Below, piece by piece: positions 1 to 6,522 of a stretch of DNA of 10,071 nucleotides (position 1 is its first letter; every line of letters begins with the position of its first letter). The notes under the pieces were generated by a model. That model searched no databases. It was given only the letters and a program-made list of their open reading frames with translations, and was not told the origin of the DNA. Source of the stretch: Planctomycetota bacterium (lineage in GTDB: Bacteria; Planctomycetota; Planctomycetia; Pirellulales; Lacipirellulaceae); contig JAJRUA010000008.1 of the NCBI GenBank assembly GCA_024278035.1, forward strand, positions 1 to 10,071. Reading direction: 5' to 3'. The translations under genes were made by a program, and so were the position numbers.

Positions 1-724
1 CATTCGATACCCTGGGAGAAACGGTTGCTTCCCCCACGCCCCCATCGTCATCAATTAACGTAACGGTGATCGTCGGATTGTCGAAGGGCGTTCCCGTTGG
101 ATCGTCGTCAAGATAAAGATGGGTCCTAAAAAAGCTGGTGGTTCCAGCGGCGAGTGAAAAAGTCTCTGTCTCGCCATCCCCCCAATCGATTTGTAAGGTA
201 AACGAATCCTCGGTCCCCGGATCAACAATGTTACCTCTCAGCAAGGTGATGCCATTCTCGGTGGTATCCGAAGCGGTGAGGTTCTCGATCTCTGGAGCAA
301 CATTCGCAACCGTCATGGTCGCCCGGATCGTGTTTTCCGAATTGGTACTTGCTTGGCTGGTCGCTGCTGGACCGTTTTGTTCACGATAGGTGAGACTTAC
401 CGTGTAAATTCCGTCATCGCTTGGAGTAAATTGGAAAGAAGGGTCGGTCGATTGTTCCATCACGGCTCCATCACGGGTGATGGTCCAATCGAAATCGAGC
501 GAGGGGCCTCCCTGCGCCGAACTATCGAGGTTCTCCGTAGCAACAGTGACCGTCTCTCCTTCGAACGCCATTGCCGGCACGACGATGGCTGTCGCAGCGT
601 TCAGAACACGGCGCGGCTCGAGTCGGCGAAGACACGTCGGGGCGGGAACGATCGACTCACGTCCGCCGGCTGGTCGTCGGGGAGCGCGCGTCAGACGGTG
701 ATCGAACCAACGGGTCCAAGCCAT
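1..724 (-). CDS. LEPR-XLL surface protein with Ig/PKD-like repeats (N-terminal part, runs off the left edge)
   Basis: Reading the minus strand from the ATG at 724-722 gives 241 uninterrupted codons to the window edge, so the C-terminus lies outside. Residues 32-44 read LRRLEPRRVLNAA, the LEPR-XLL motif found near the N-terminus of very large exported planctomycete proteins. Two Ig/PKD-like beta-sandwich repeats follow. The first (about 52-140) contains FEGETVTV and PSDDGIYTVSLTY. The second (about 141-237) contains NIVDPGTEDSFTLQIDWGDG and TVTLIDDDGGVGEATV, typical of PKD-like repeats with acidic, probably calcium-binding loops. Members of this class are often thousands of residues long and probably act in adhesion or in the cell surface layer; that role is inferred. 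The basic N-terminus before the motif (MAWTRWFDHRLTRAPRR) is unlike a classical signal peptide, which is usual for this group. No clear Shine-Dalgarno precedes the ATG, but it is the first ATG upstream of the motif in this frame. Confidence 0.85.
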   Translation of the reverse strand, partial: MAWTRWFDHRLTRAPRRPAGGRESIVPAPTCLRRLEPRRVLNAATAIVVPAMAFEGETVTVATENLDSSAQGGPSLDFDWTITRDGAVMEQSTDPSFQFTPSDDGIYTVSLTYREQNGPAATSQASTNSENTIRATMTVANVAPEIENLTASDTTENGITLLRGNIVDPGTEDSFTLQIDWGDGETETFSLAAGTTSFFRTHLYLDDDPTGTPFDNPTITVTLIDDDGGVGEATVSPRVSN

Positions 725-1163
725 AAGAAGAAGGGGGGACAAGAGGAGCAGGGGCGAAGGAGAGCCTTGTTTACTCCGTCTTGCCCTGTCGGAAATTATT
801 ACCAAAACATTAAGGCAAACACAGTAAAAGCCCCCTCGGAGCCGCGGGGAGAAGCCAATGGTTCAAAGGAGTGAGGCAGTGCGGCACCCGAGAAGGCATG
901 GTCTCTTCTAGAGGTGCGGGATCAATGAGGCAGGCTTCAGTATCAACACCGATCGCATAAAGTGCAAAAGATTTGCCGGTTTTTTAGGAGATTCGCCGTT
1001 TTTTTCGGCGACGGGCTGTTAGCGAGGGGGGGGGCCGATTGTCCGGTTTGGACGGATTGCATAGAGTCGCTAGCCTTCGATCGCCGATGGAAGCAGAGAC
1101 GAAGCCGTGCTATCGCCATCAAATGGGCGGGAGCGATTAGAAAAAATCTCTGGGGGGAGAGCG
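725..1163. other. Intergenic region between divergent genes
   Basis: This stretch of about 440 bases separates the minus-strand LEPR-XLL gene from the plus-strand exported protein gene. I find no convincing gene. The small open frames on both strands have no recognisable motif and no ribosome-binding site. It contains a G9 homopolymer (1026-1034) and a 6-bp palindrome with a seven-T loop (993-1011). It should also hold promoters for both flanking genes; only one weak candidate, on the minus strand, could be picked out. Confidence 0.6.
795..804 (-). promoter_or_regulatory. Possible extended -10 promoter of the LEPR-XLL gene
   Basis: On the minus strand these bases read TGGTAATAAT, an extended -10 (TGn followed by a near-consensus hexamer). 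It lies about 70 bases upstream of the ATG at 724 in a locally AT-rich patch. There is no good -35 at 16-18 bases, so the call rests on the extended -10 alone. Confidence 0.25.
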
Positions 1164-1700
1164 ATGGAGTGGTGGAAAAGTAGCTTTGCAATCGCCTTAG
1201 GTATCTCCTTAGCGACGCTTTTGAGCCCGCAATCGGTCTTTGCCAATAGCTGGGGAAATCACCGGCCCATCGGTGCGTTGGGTGTTGATTCCGTAATGCC
1301 AGCCGGAGAAATGCCGCGAGATTATGCCATGGAGGGAAACGCATCGACGGTACCGGCTGGAGTTGTCGGCTTACGAACGTGGCCCATCCAAACGCGTTGG
1401 TGGGTAGCTGCCGCAACGCGTCACCGACCGCTCTACTTTGAAGAGGTTAACGCCGAGCGTTACGGATACACCCGTAGCCGCTTGCTCCAACCGGCCATTT
1501 CAACGGTCCACTTTTTCGGAACGGTCCCCTACTTGCCTTACCTAATGGCCGCCGATGGTCCGTGCGAATGCGTCTACACACTGGGCCACTATCGCCCCGG
1601 CTCCTGTGTTCCCTACCGCCAACACGCCTGGCCAATCAGTCTGCCCGGCGTCAGCGCCGAAGCCGCCACGGTTGTAGGAATCATTGCGCTGTTCCCGTAA
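1164..1700 (+). CDS. Exported planctomycete protein of unknown function
   Basis: This is a 178-residue protein. The start is the ATG at 1164, four bases after a GGGAG ribosome-binding sequence, and it gives a clean signal peptide: MEWWK, a hydrophobic core (about 7-20), then SVFA before NSW, with likely cleavage after residue 27. The mature part has no domain that I can name. It is rich in aromatic residues and Pro: RPLYFEEVNAERYGY (88-102), LLQPAISTVHFFGTVPYLPY (107-126) and GPCECVYTLGHYRPGSCVP (132-150). The last segment holds three cysteines that could form a disulphide or bind a ligand. I recall similar sequences, with the LYFE..N.ERYG and YTLG.YRPGSC.PYR signatures, as recurring hypothetical proteins in Planctomycetes; this is memory, not a search. 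The protein is probably envelope-located. The next gene lies on the opposite strand 79 bases on, so it is probably transcribed alone. Confidence 0.8.
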   Translation: MEWWKSSFAIALGISLATLLSPQSVFANSWGNHRPIGALGVDSVMPAGEMPRDYAMEGNASTVPAGVVGLRTWPIQTRWWVAAATRHRPLYFEEVNAERYGYTRSRLLQPAISTVHFFGTVPYLPYLMAADGPCECVYTLGHYRPGSCVPYRQHAWPISLPGVSAEAATVVGIIALFP

Positions 1701-1779
1701 GGTTCGTTGAAGCACGGTTGGCAACCATGAAAAGAACGAAAGGGGCGTCAGGAGGGGCCGAAAGTGATGGAACGAGTTG

Positions 1780-4089
1780 TCACTCGTCGCCGAAGACCCG
1801 GGTGCTTTCTTCACGACGGATGGGAGTCCGGAGGTCCTCGGATTCGACCGAAACTGTTACTCGTTGGTCGCCCGGAAGCTCGCCACGCAAGCGGACGCGG
1901 TACAATACCTTCACGCCCGGTTCAAGTCGAGCGATTGGGGCGAACTCAACCCGATCGTCGGACAAACGATGGGCCGTGTGCCCCTTGGCTGAAACGACTT
2001 TCATGCCGACAGGCGCTTCAAGCACCACACGCACAGCGGAGGCGGCCTTGGTTCCTTCGTTCGTCACTACCACGTCGTACGCCGCTTCGGCACCCACTTC
2101 GATCGGGTCTTGTAAGTCACGAACATCGAACGCCAACGAAGCGATGCCTTCGATGAGAAGCCGTTGCGACTCGGTAGCTTTTAATCCGTTGAGAGCTTCC
2201 CCCTCGACCCTAAGCGTGTGTTCGCCTGCTGTGATTGGCAAGCCGACGACTTCGACGGCTCCCCGTTCGCCCTCAGGTAATTCGGCAAGGCTCCAATAAA
2301 CACTGTGCGTTTGGTTATCGTACTCACCCATGTTGTTTGCGCTGACAAACTTGAGCCCTTGCGGCAAGTGGGTGACCAGGCGAACCTCTTTGGCCGGGGC
2401 GCTGCCCGGATTATTGATGTTGATGGTATAGGTTGCTGGCCGTTCGAGATAACGCCGTTTCGGTCCGTCGATCGAAACATCAAGTGACGCTGCAACCACG
2501 TCGAACGCAATGGATTTCTCGGCACGCAGGTCGCCATTAGCGAACGCTGTGACGGTGTTCACAGCACGGCCTGCCTGAGCGGCTGTGAGAGTTAGGTCCA
2601 ATCGTCGGGTTTCGCCGGGGGCAAGCGTGCCGATCTCCATCTCTAGCTCGGGGCCCGCTTCGTGGCGCAGGTTGTCCGGAACGTCCTCTACCAGCACTAC
2701 ACCGGTTGCCATGCCGGTGCCCGGGTTATGGAGTTCGATTTGAACTAGCTGCTTTTTCCCAACAAGTACACGCTCGGCAGCCCGAATGCGAATCGCCAGT
2801 TGCGGACGTGTGCTCCGCATCGCGGCAGATGCCATGGTTTCAAACGAGACGCTGGCGACGCTGCCGATGGTCCCTTCCCGCAGTGGCTTGACACGAACCT
2901 CGACGCTACGCTCTTCGCCAGGTGCGATGGATCCCAACCGCCAAGCCAATCGACCGTTTTCACGGGCGGCGGGGGGAATCGCTCCTACGAGTTCCGCCCC
3001 TTCGGGTATCTCGTCGTAGAGAGCAACATTTTTAGCCGTACTTTGGCTCGTATTCCGAACGGTAATAAGAAATCGGCTCGTCTGTCCCACACGCACCTCT
3101 TCGGGGCCTCGCTTTTCGACCACAAGCGATCCTTCTTGAGGGCCATTTAGCTCACGACCGCCGGGACGACCGGTTCCTTGTTTGCTTGGTTTCCCCACTC
3201 CTTCTTGGAAAGTTGCTGGTGCCGTATCACTCCAATCGTTGCGAGAATCTCGCCCCGTTCCTTGACCCGCTTCTTGACGGGGCACTTGAATTGGGTTCTG
3301 AGGAGTGACCAATTCCGTTCCGTATGGCTTGAAAGCGGGGGGGGCGGTCGTCGCAGGCGGTTCTACGACGGGGGTAACGCCGGTCGCGAACGCTTCTTCA
3401 GGAATCGTAACGATCGAAGGTTCTTCGTTCATCGTGTTAGCCAGAACAGCGTTTCTTGCAGGCTCGAAAGTGCGAGGCTCGTCGCCTATGGATTGCGTTG
3501 CAAGGCGATACGGTTCGGCCGACCGCTTAACAGGTGCAAGCTGCCGGACGGGTGTGGCACCAATTTTCAGTCGAATTGGATTGGGCTCTAACGGACGGGG
3601 CTCTGGTTGTTCATGATAACGCTCGCTTGTCGGCTTCGATGCTTCGCTAGGCGCGTTCTCTGTGAACGCTAACCGTGCCGCATCCGATCGGGGACTCGGT
3701 ACACTTAGCTGGGGCGAAGCCGGTTGAGTCGTGAGACGGAGCGGATTGCTTCCTGCCGACTCTTGGCCTACAGGTTGCTCAAAACGTACCGGTTCGACTC
3801 GATTGATTGGGGGGGCAACCGCCCGGTCAATTCCTTGGAAGGCATCAATGGCTGCTGGTGAATCGACAGGTTTTGCCGCGGGTACGGATGCCGAACGGGG
3901 CCGTAGACGCTCGGTCGCCCAGGTGGCGACTGCCGAATCGACTTTCGCCGAAGGGGCATCCCATACGGCGGGGGCCACCACTTTTGAGCCGCCGGTCTCT
4001 TTGCCATAGCCGGACGTGCCAAGGGCCACAAACAGTGCTGTTGCGACAAGAGAAAGGAAGAAAGAAGCTTGGTTTCTGAAGGATTGCAT
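1780..4089 (-). CDS. Large exported protein with four DUF11-type repeats
   Basis: The protein has 769 residues from the ATG at 4089-4087. This start puts a classical signal peptide at the N-terminus (MQSFRNQ, then FFLSLVATALFVALG, about residues 8-24). The frame stays open for 47 codons upstream, but a start at 4230 would bury the signal. Residues about 30-320 are a Pro/Ala/Thr-rich, probably disordered segment. Four consecutive DUF11-like beta-sandwich repeats follow at about 321-433, 434-533, 534-646 and 647-768. They share a pattern of V..G....YTI.V.N.G...A..V.L.D.LP.G, as in RFLITVRNTSQSTAKNVALY and TYTININNPGSAPAKEVRLV. The repeats resemble those of chlamydial OmcB, and planctomycete homologues are often annotated as OmcB-like, but this sequence has no cysteine at all. 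A structural cell-envelope role is inferred. The gene converges on the exported-protein gene to its left, and its promoter should lie within 4090-4514. Confidence 0.88.
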   Translation of the reverse strand: MQSFRNQASFFLSLVATALFVALGTSGYGKETGGSKVVAPAVWDAPSAKVDSAVATWATERLRPRSASVPAAKPVDSPAAIDAFQGIDRAVAPPINRVEPVRFEQPVGQESAGSNPLRLTTQPASPQLSVPSPRSDAARLAFTENAPSEASKPTSERYHEQPEPRPLEPNPIRLKIGATPVRQLAPVKRSAEPYRLATQSIGDEPRTFEPARNAVLANTMNEEPSIVTIPEEAFATGVTPVVEPPATTAPPAFKPYGTELVTPQNPIQVPRQEAGQGTGRDSRNDWSDTAPATFQEGVGKPSKQGTGRPGGRELNGPQEGSLVVEKRGPEEVRVGQTSRFLITVRNTSQSTAKNVALYDEIPEGAELVGAIPPAARENGRLAWRLGSIAPGEERSVEVRVKPLREGTIGSVASVSFETMASAAMRSTRPQLAIRIRAAERVLVGKKQLVQIELHNPGTGMATGVVLVEDVPDNLRHEAGPELEMEIGTLAPGETRRLDLTLTAAQAGRAVNTVTAFANGDLRAEKSIAFDVVAASLDVSIDGPKRRYLERPATYTININNPGSAPAKEVRLVTHLPQGLKFVSANNMGEYDNQTHSVYWSLAELPEGERGAVEVVGLPITAGEHTLRVEGEALNGLKATESQRLLIEGIASLAFDVRDLQDPIEVGAEAAYDVVVTNEGTKAASAVRVVLEAPVGMKVVSAKGHTAHRLSDDRVEFAPIARLEPGVKVLYRVRLRGELPGDQRVTVSVESEDLRTPIRREESTRVFGDE

Positions 4090-4514
4090 CGCTACCGATC
4101 CCGGGGGAGTCGTTGTCCTCCACAACGCGGCTACACTTTGGGCCGAGGAGCGTCGCGGAGACGTTGGGAGCGTAGTAGCAAAACTAAGAGCGTAAGCAAA
4201 GGCCGAAGTCTTTTTGGGGCCCAAGTCCAATAGCCGCGGGTGGAAGCCGTCGGTGTCGATTGTTCCCCCGCCGGCTTCCGCCTGCGGCTAGGAACGATTT
4301 TTAGCCCTCTTACTCGTGCTAGCATGAAGGCAAAGAGATGCGAGGCTCCCCAGCCGCGTGTGGTTGGACAAGACCCATTGATTATTATTTCTCGCATTTG
4401 CTAAGAATTGCTCGACAAGAAGGCCTCTGCGGGATACCGTAGTGGGGTTCTGGGAAGGGAACGAGATTGAGGCAATCACAACTTTTCCTCCTTTTCGCCA
4501 CCGGATTGACGCTT
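4090..4514. other. Divergent spacer between the DUF11 gene and the matrixin-like gene
   Basis: This region of about 425 bases should carry promoters for both flanking genes. It contains the strong palindrome at 4231-4290. On the plus strand TTGATT (4378-4383) and TAAGAA (4402-4407) are 18 bases apart and could serve the matrixin-like gene. A purine-rich GGGAAGGGA (4452-4460) lies just upstream of the TTG at 4467, an alternative start for that gene. The minus-strand frame over 4131-4397 runs through the palindrome and shows no protein features, so I do not call it. Confidence 0.5.
4231..4290. repeat. REP-like palindrome, 23-bp arms
   Basis: The left arm (4231-4253, beginning TAGCCGCGGGTGGAAGCC) and the right arm (4268-4290, ending TTCCGCCTGCGGCTA) are reverse complements at 20 of 23 positions, around a 14-base loop. 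Two of the three differences become G-U pairs in RNA of the plus strand. It could be a genome-dispersed REP-like element or a structured 5' leader of the matrixin-like gene. A short T-run (4297-4301) follows on the plus strand, but no gene upstream would need a terminator there. Confidence 0.75.
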
Positions 4515-5570
4515 ATGAACAACCTCTTTGGCTGCAAGACGCGCCGCAGGGCTCTGGCGATCCCGTTTCGGTTTTGTACTTTTATTTTTCTTCTCGTTAT
4601 CGCTGCGCCGGCTTGCGCATTTGTTCTTAATAGTGAGGAGGGGACGGTCTCAAAATGGGGCGTTGACTCAACCCCAGGCACCCCCGCAATTATTAGCTGG
4701 GGCTTTATGAACGAGGGAACGACGGTGGACCCCAGTTTTGTGATGGACCCCCAAGACTTCCCCGGCCAAACGGGGCTCGTCGGAACGAGCAGCATCAGTA
4801 CGCTTCAATCGCAAATCGACGCAACCTACGGATTCGGTTCGTTCATTACGGCCTTACAGGGAGCTTTTGATACTTGGTCCGAAGTCACAAACATCCTCTT
4901 TGTAGGTCCGATCAACGATCCGGGCTTACCTTTTGGGGAAACCGGCGCAACCGCCCCCGACATTCGTATTGGTGCGTTTCTCCCCGAAGCGGGCCATTCG
5001 TTTGAGTCCGCCGGAGCGGTTAGTTTTGGTCCTCCAACCTCAGGGGCCGATGGTATTGCCGGTGATATTCTTTTTAACCTTAGTGCAGCGATCGATATCG
5101 TCGTGGGCACGGAAGATGTTTCACCGATCCCCGCTGGCACCTACGATCTGGAAAGTCTGTTCCTCCATGCGCTGGGTCACGCTGCCATTGGTCTGGGCCA
5201 TCCCCCTTGGAGTGGCGAAGAGCCGGATCAACGGGTGATGTACGCCGGCGATTTGGAAGACTCGGAAGCTCCTTCCTGTTGCCAAACGATCAACCGCGAA
5301 TTGCACGAGGACGACATCGCGGGAGCATGGTTCACCTACGGCATCCGCGGCGACTTCACGGGCGATGGCACGGTCGATGCTGCGGACTATACCGTCTGGC
5401 GCGATGGCAATCTGCCGGCCAGCGACTACGATTCGTGGGTCGCCCAATTCGGTGCCGTAAGAACGCAACCCGAGGGCAACGAAGGTGAAAGTATTCCCGA
5501 ACCCTCCGGCTTGGTTCTGGTAACGTTCGGCTTGGTTGGATTTATGAAGAGAGCATCCCATTTCGTTTGA
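4515..5570 (+). CDS. Matrixin-like protein with dockerin-type loop and PEP-CTERM anchor, probably catalytically dead
   Basis: This is a 351-residue protein. The ATG at 4515 gives a signal peptide with a basic start (TRRR, residues 9-12), a hydrophobic core (about 20-31) and APACA at 31-35. A TTG at 4467 has a better ribosome-binding sequence but would add a second hydrophobic stretch, so the start is uncertain. The body resembles M10 matrixins: AFDTWSEVT (117-125), AGDILFN (182-188, compare GGDIHFD in matrixins), a zinc-site-like LHALGHAAIGLGHP (217-230), and a Met-turn-like VMYAG (241-245). The zinc motif departs from HExxHxxGxxH: Glu is Ala219, and one extra residue precedes the Gly, with His at 218, 222 and 229. 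A dockerin-type calcium loop follows (GDFTGDGTVDAADYTVWRDG, 279-298) with a shortened second half (SDYDSWVAQFG). The C-terminus is a PEP-CTERM signal: IPEP at 327-330, a hydrophobic helix, then KRASHF. It is expected to be exported and processed by an exosortase-type system. Confidence 0.85.
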   Translation: MNNLFGCKTRRRALAIPFRFCTFIFLLVIAAPACAFVLNSEEGTVSKWGVDSTPGTPAIISWGFMNEGTTVDPSFVMDPQDFPGQTGLVGTSSISTLQSQIDATYGFGSFITALQGAFDTWSEVTNILFVGPINDPGLPFGETGATAPDIRIGAFLPEAGHSFESAGAVSFGPPTSGADGIAGDILFNLSAAIDIVVGTEDVSPIPAGTYDLESLFLHALGHAAIGLGHPPWSGEEPDQRVMYAGDLEDSEAPSCCQTINRELHEDDIAGAWFTYGIRGDFTGDGTVDAADYTVWRDGNLPASDYDSWVAQFGAVRTQPEGNEGESIPEPSGLVLVTFGLVGFMKRASHFV

Positions 5571-5598
5571 TGGGGTAGGGCTATTCGGGCATGTTGAG

Positions 5599-6432
5599 CT
5601 ACCTTGTCTGGCAATTGGGGCAGTAAAACGTCGAGCGTTGGGCCTGAACGATCTTTTCGACCGTAGCGCCACAACGTGGGCAGGATTCCCCCTCTCGGCC
5701 ATAGACCGCGTGGCAATTCTGGTAGCTCGCTTCCTGGTTTAGCTTATTGCGATAGGTGCCGTCGCCCAGTGATGAACCTTCCAATCGTACGGCTTCGGTT
5801 AGCACAGCGTGTGTTGCTTCGGTGATGGCATTCCATTGCCGTATTGTCAGACGATCGCAACGTGCTGCCGGATGGACGCGTGCCGTGTATAAAATCTCGG
5901 CGGCATAAATGTTGCCAATCCCCGCTACGGCTCGCTGATCGAGCAGCGCGACTTTCACAGCCCGCTTGCTCTTTCCCAATCGCTGGCGGTAGTCGGCAGT
6001 TGAAACCACGAGCCCATCCGGCCCTAGCCGATCCGCTCCAAACGCCACGGCAAACTCCGCCGCGTCATAAAGCCGAACCTTACCCAACCCACGTTGATCC
6101 CAAAACCAAAACCGGTCGAGCTGTCCTCCTTCTAAATCGAACCGTACCCGCAGGTAAAGCGGGTTGGGCGACTCACCCACGACCACAAGCCCCGTCATCC
6201 GCGGTTCAAGAATTATCCGTGCTTCCGATTCCAGCCGTAATGCCACTCGCTTACCAACCCGATCGATCGACAGCACACGCTGGCCCACCACACGGCGACG
6301 CAGGTGATCGATTCGTGGCAAAATACCAATCGGCTTACGTGGGCAGGCGAGTTTTTCAACGCCCACCAACCTCGCACCCTTTGCTCCAAGGATCGCACGC
6401 CGCATCGTTTCCACTTCCGGAAGCTCAGGCAC
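5599..6432 (-). CDS. mutM: Formamidopyrimidine-DNA glycosylase (Fpg/MutM)
   Basis: This bifunctional base-excision repair enzyme removes 8-oxoguanine and formamidopyrimidines and nicks the DNA. The GTG start at 6432-6430 gives 277 residues beginning (V/M)PELPEVETMRR, which places the catalytic Pro2 and Glu3 correctly; the frame is open to 6513, but an earlier start would block the N-terminal proline. Also visible are a basic-site Lys near 61 (RVGKRVAL), a Met79 intercalation residue (EPRMTG), the helix-two-turn-helix with AGIGNIYAAEIL (170-181), and a C-terminal zinc finger with Cys251, 254, 271 and 274 and Arg266 (AQRSTFYCPNC). The loop that is usually RRFG reads RGLG (114-117): the first Arg is kept and Phe becomes Leu. 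No Shine-Dalgarno is seen. The gene is divergent from trpB with an 89-base gap and converges on the PEP-CTERM gene with 28 bases between them. Confidence 0.96.
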   Translation of the reverse strand: MPELPEVETMRRAILGAKGARLVGVEKLACPRKPIGILPRIDHLRRRVVGQRVLSIDRVGKRVALRLESEARIILEPRMTGLVVVGESPNPLYLRVRFDLEGGQLDRFWFWDQRGLGKVRLYDAAEFAVAFGADRLGPDGLVVSTADYRQRLGKSKRAVKVALLDQRAVAGIGNIYAAEILYTARVHPAARCDRLTIRQWNAITEATHAVLTEAVRLEGSSLGDGTYRNKLNQEASYQNCHAVYGREGESCPRCGATVEKIVQAQRSTFYCPNCQTR

Positions 6433-6464
6433 TTTTTTTATTGGGTTAAAAGAAAGGGGAGCTG

Positions 6465-6522
6465 GCCCGCTCGCGGGCGGTTCCCTTGATCCGGCACGCT
6501 CGCTAGCCGACAATCAAGGGGA
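6465..6522 (+). promoter_or_regulatory. trpB leader hairpins covering the ribosome-binding region
   Basis: TTCCCTTGAT (6481-6490) pairs with ATCAAGGGGA (6513-6522), giving ten pairs with one G-U. Inside the loop, CGGC (6492-6495) can pair with GCCG (6506-6509). The right arm contains the only purine-rich ribosome-binding candidate (AAGGGG) and the A of the trpB ATG, so the folded RNA would hide the start. A second small hairpin, GCCCG-CTCG-CGGGC, lies just upstream (6465-6478). An earlier AAAGGGG (6453-6459) could compete for the CCCTT arm. The base pairing is read directly from the sequence; a regulatory role is inferred. As DNA, the same palindrome could be an operator in the divergent mutM-trpB spacer. 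Confidence 0.5.

Noticed and set aside
138..874. Plus-strand open frames of 74-173 codons
   Set aside because: They lie over the minus-strand LEPR-XLL gene, have low-complexity or improbable translations, and show no motif or signal.
993..1011. Palindrome TCGCCG-T7-CGGCGA as a possible terminator
   Set aside because: The T-run is in the loop, not after the stem, and no gene ends nearby on either strand.
943..1416. Minus-strand 157-codon frame
   Set aside because: It overlaps the exported-protein gene and the spacer, has no recognisable domain, and its product looks like a frame shadow.
1772..1787. Hairpin ACGAGT-TGTC-ACTCGT at the end of the DUF11 gene
   Set aside because: It is only 6 bp with no T-run on either strand; too weak to call a terminator, although it overlaps the stop codon in a convergent gap.
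1562..2299. Plus-strand 245-codon frame
   Set aside because: It is antisense to the end of the DUF11 gene and rich in Ser/Thr/Arg without domain features.
4131..4397. Minus-strand 88-codon frame upstream of the DUF11 gene
   Set aside because: It runs through the palindrome, has no ribosome-binding site or domain, and overlaps the promoter region.
5555..5576. Hairpin around the stop of the PEP-CTERM gene (ATCCCAT with ATGGGGT)
   Set aside because: It has seven pairs with one G-U and no following T-run; possible but not supportable as a terminator.
5599..6513. Longer mutM start at 6513
   Set aside because: Fpg needs an N-terminal proline after Met removal; the GTG at 6432 gives this, while the longer form buries it.
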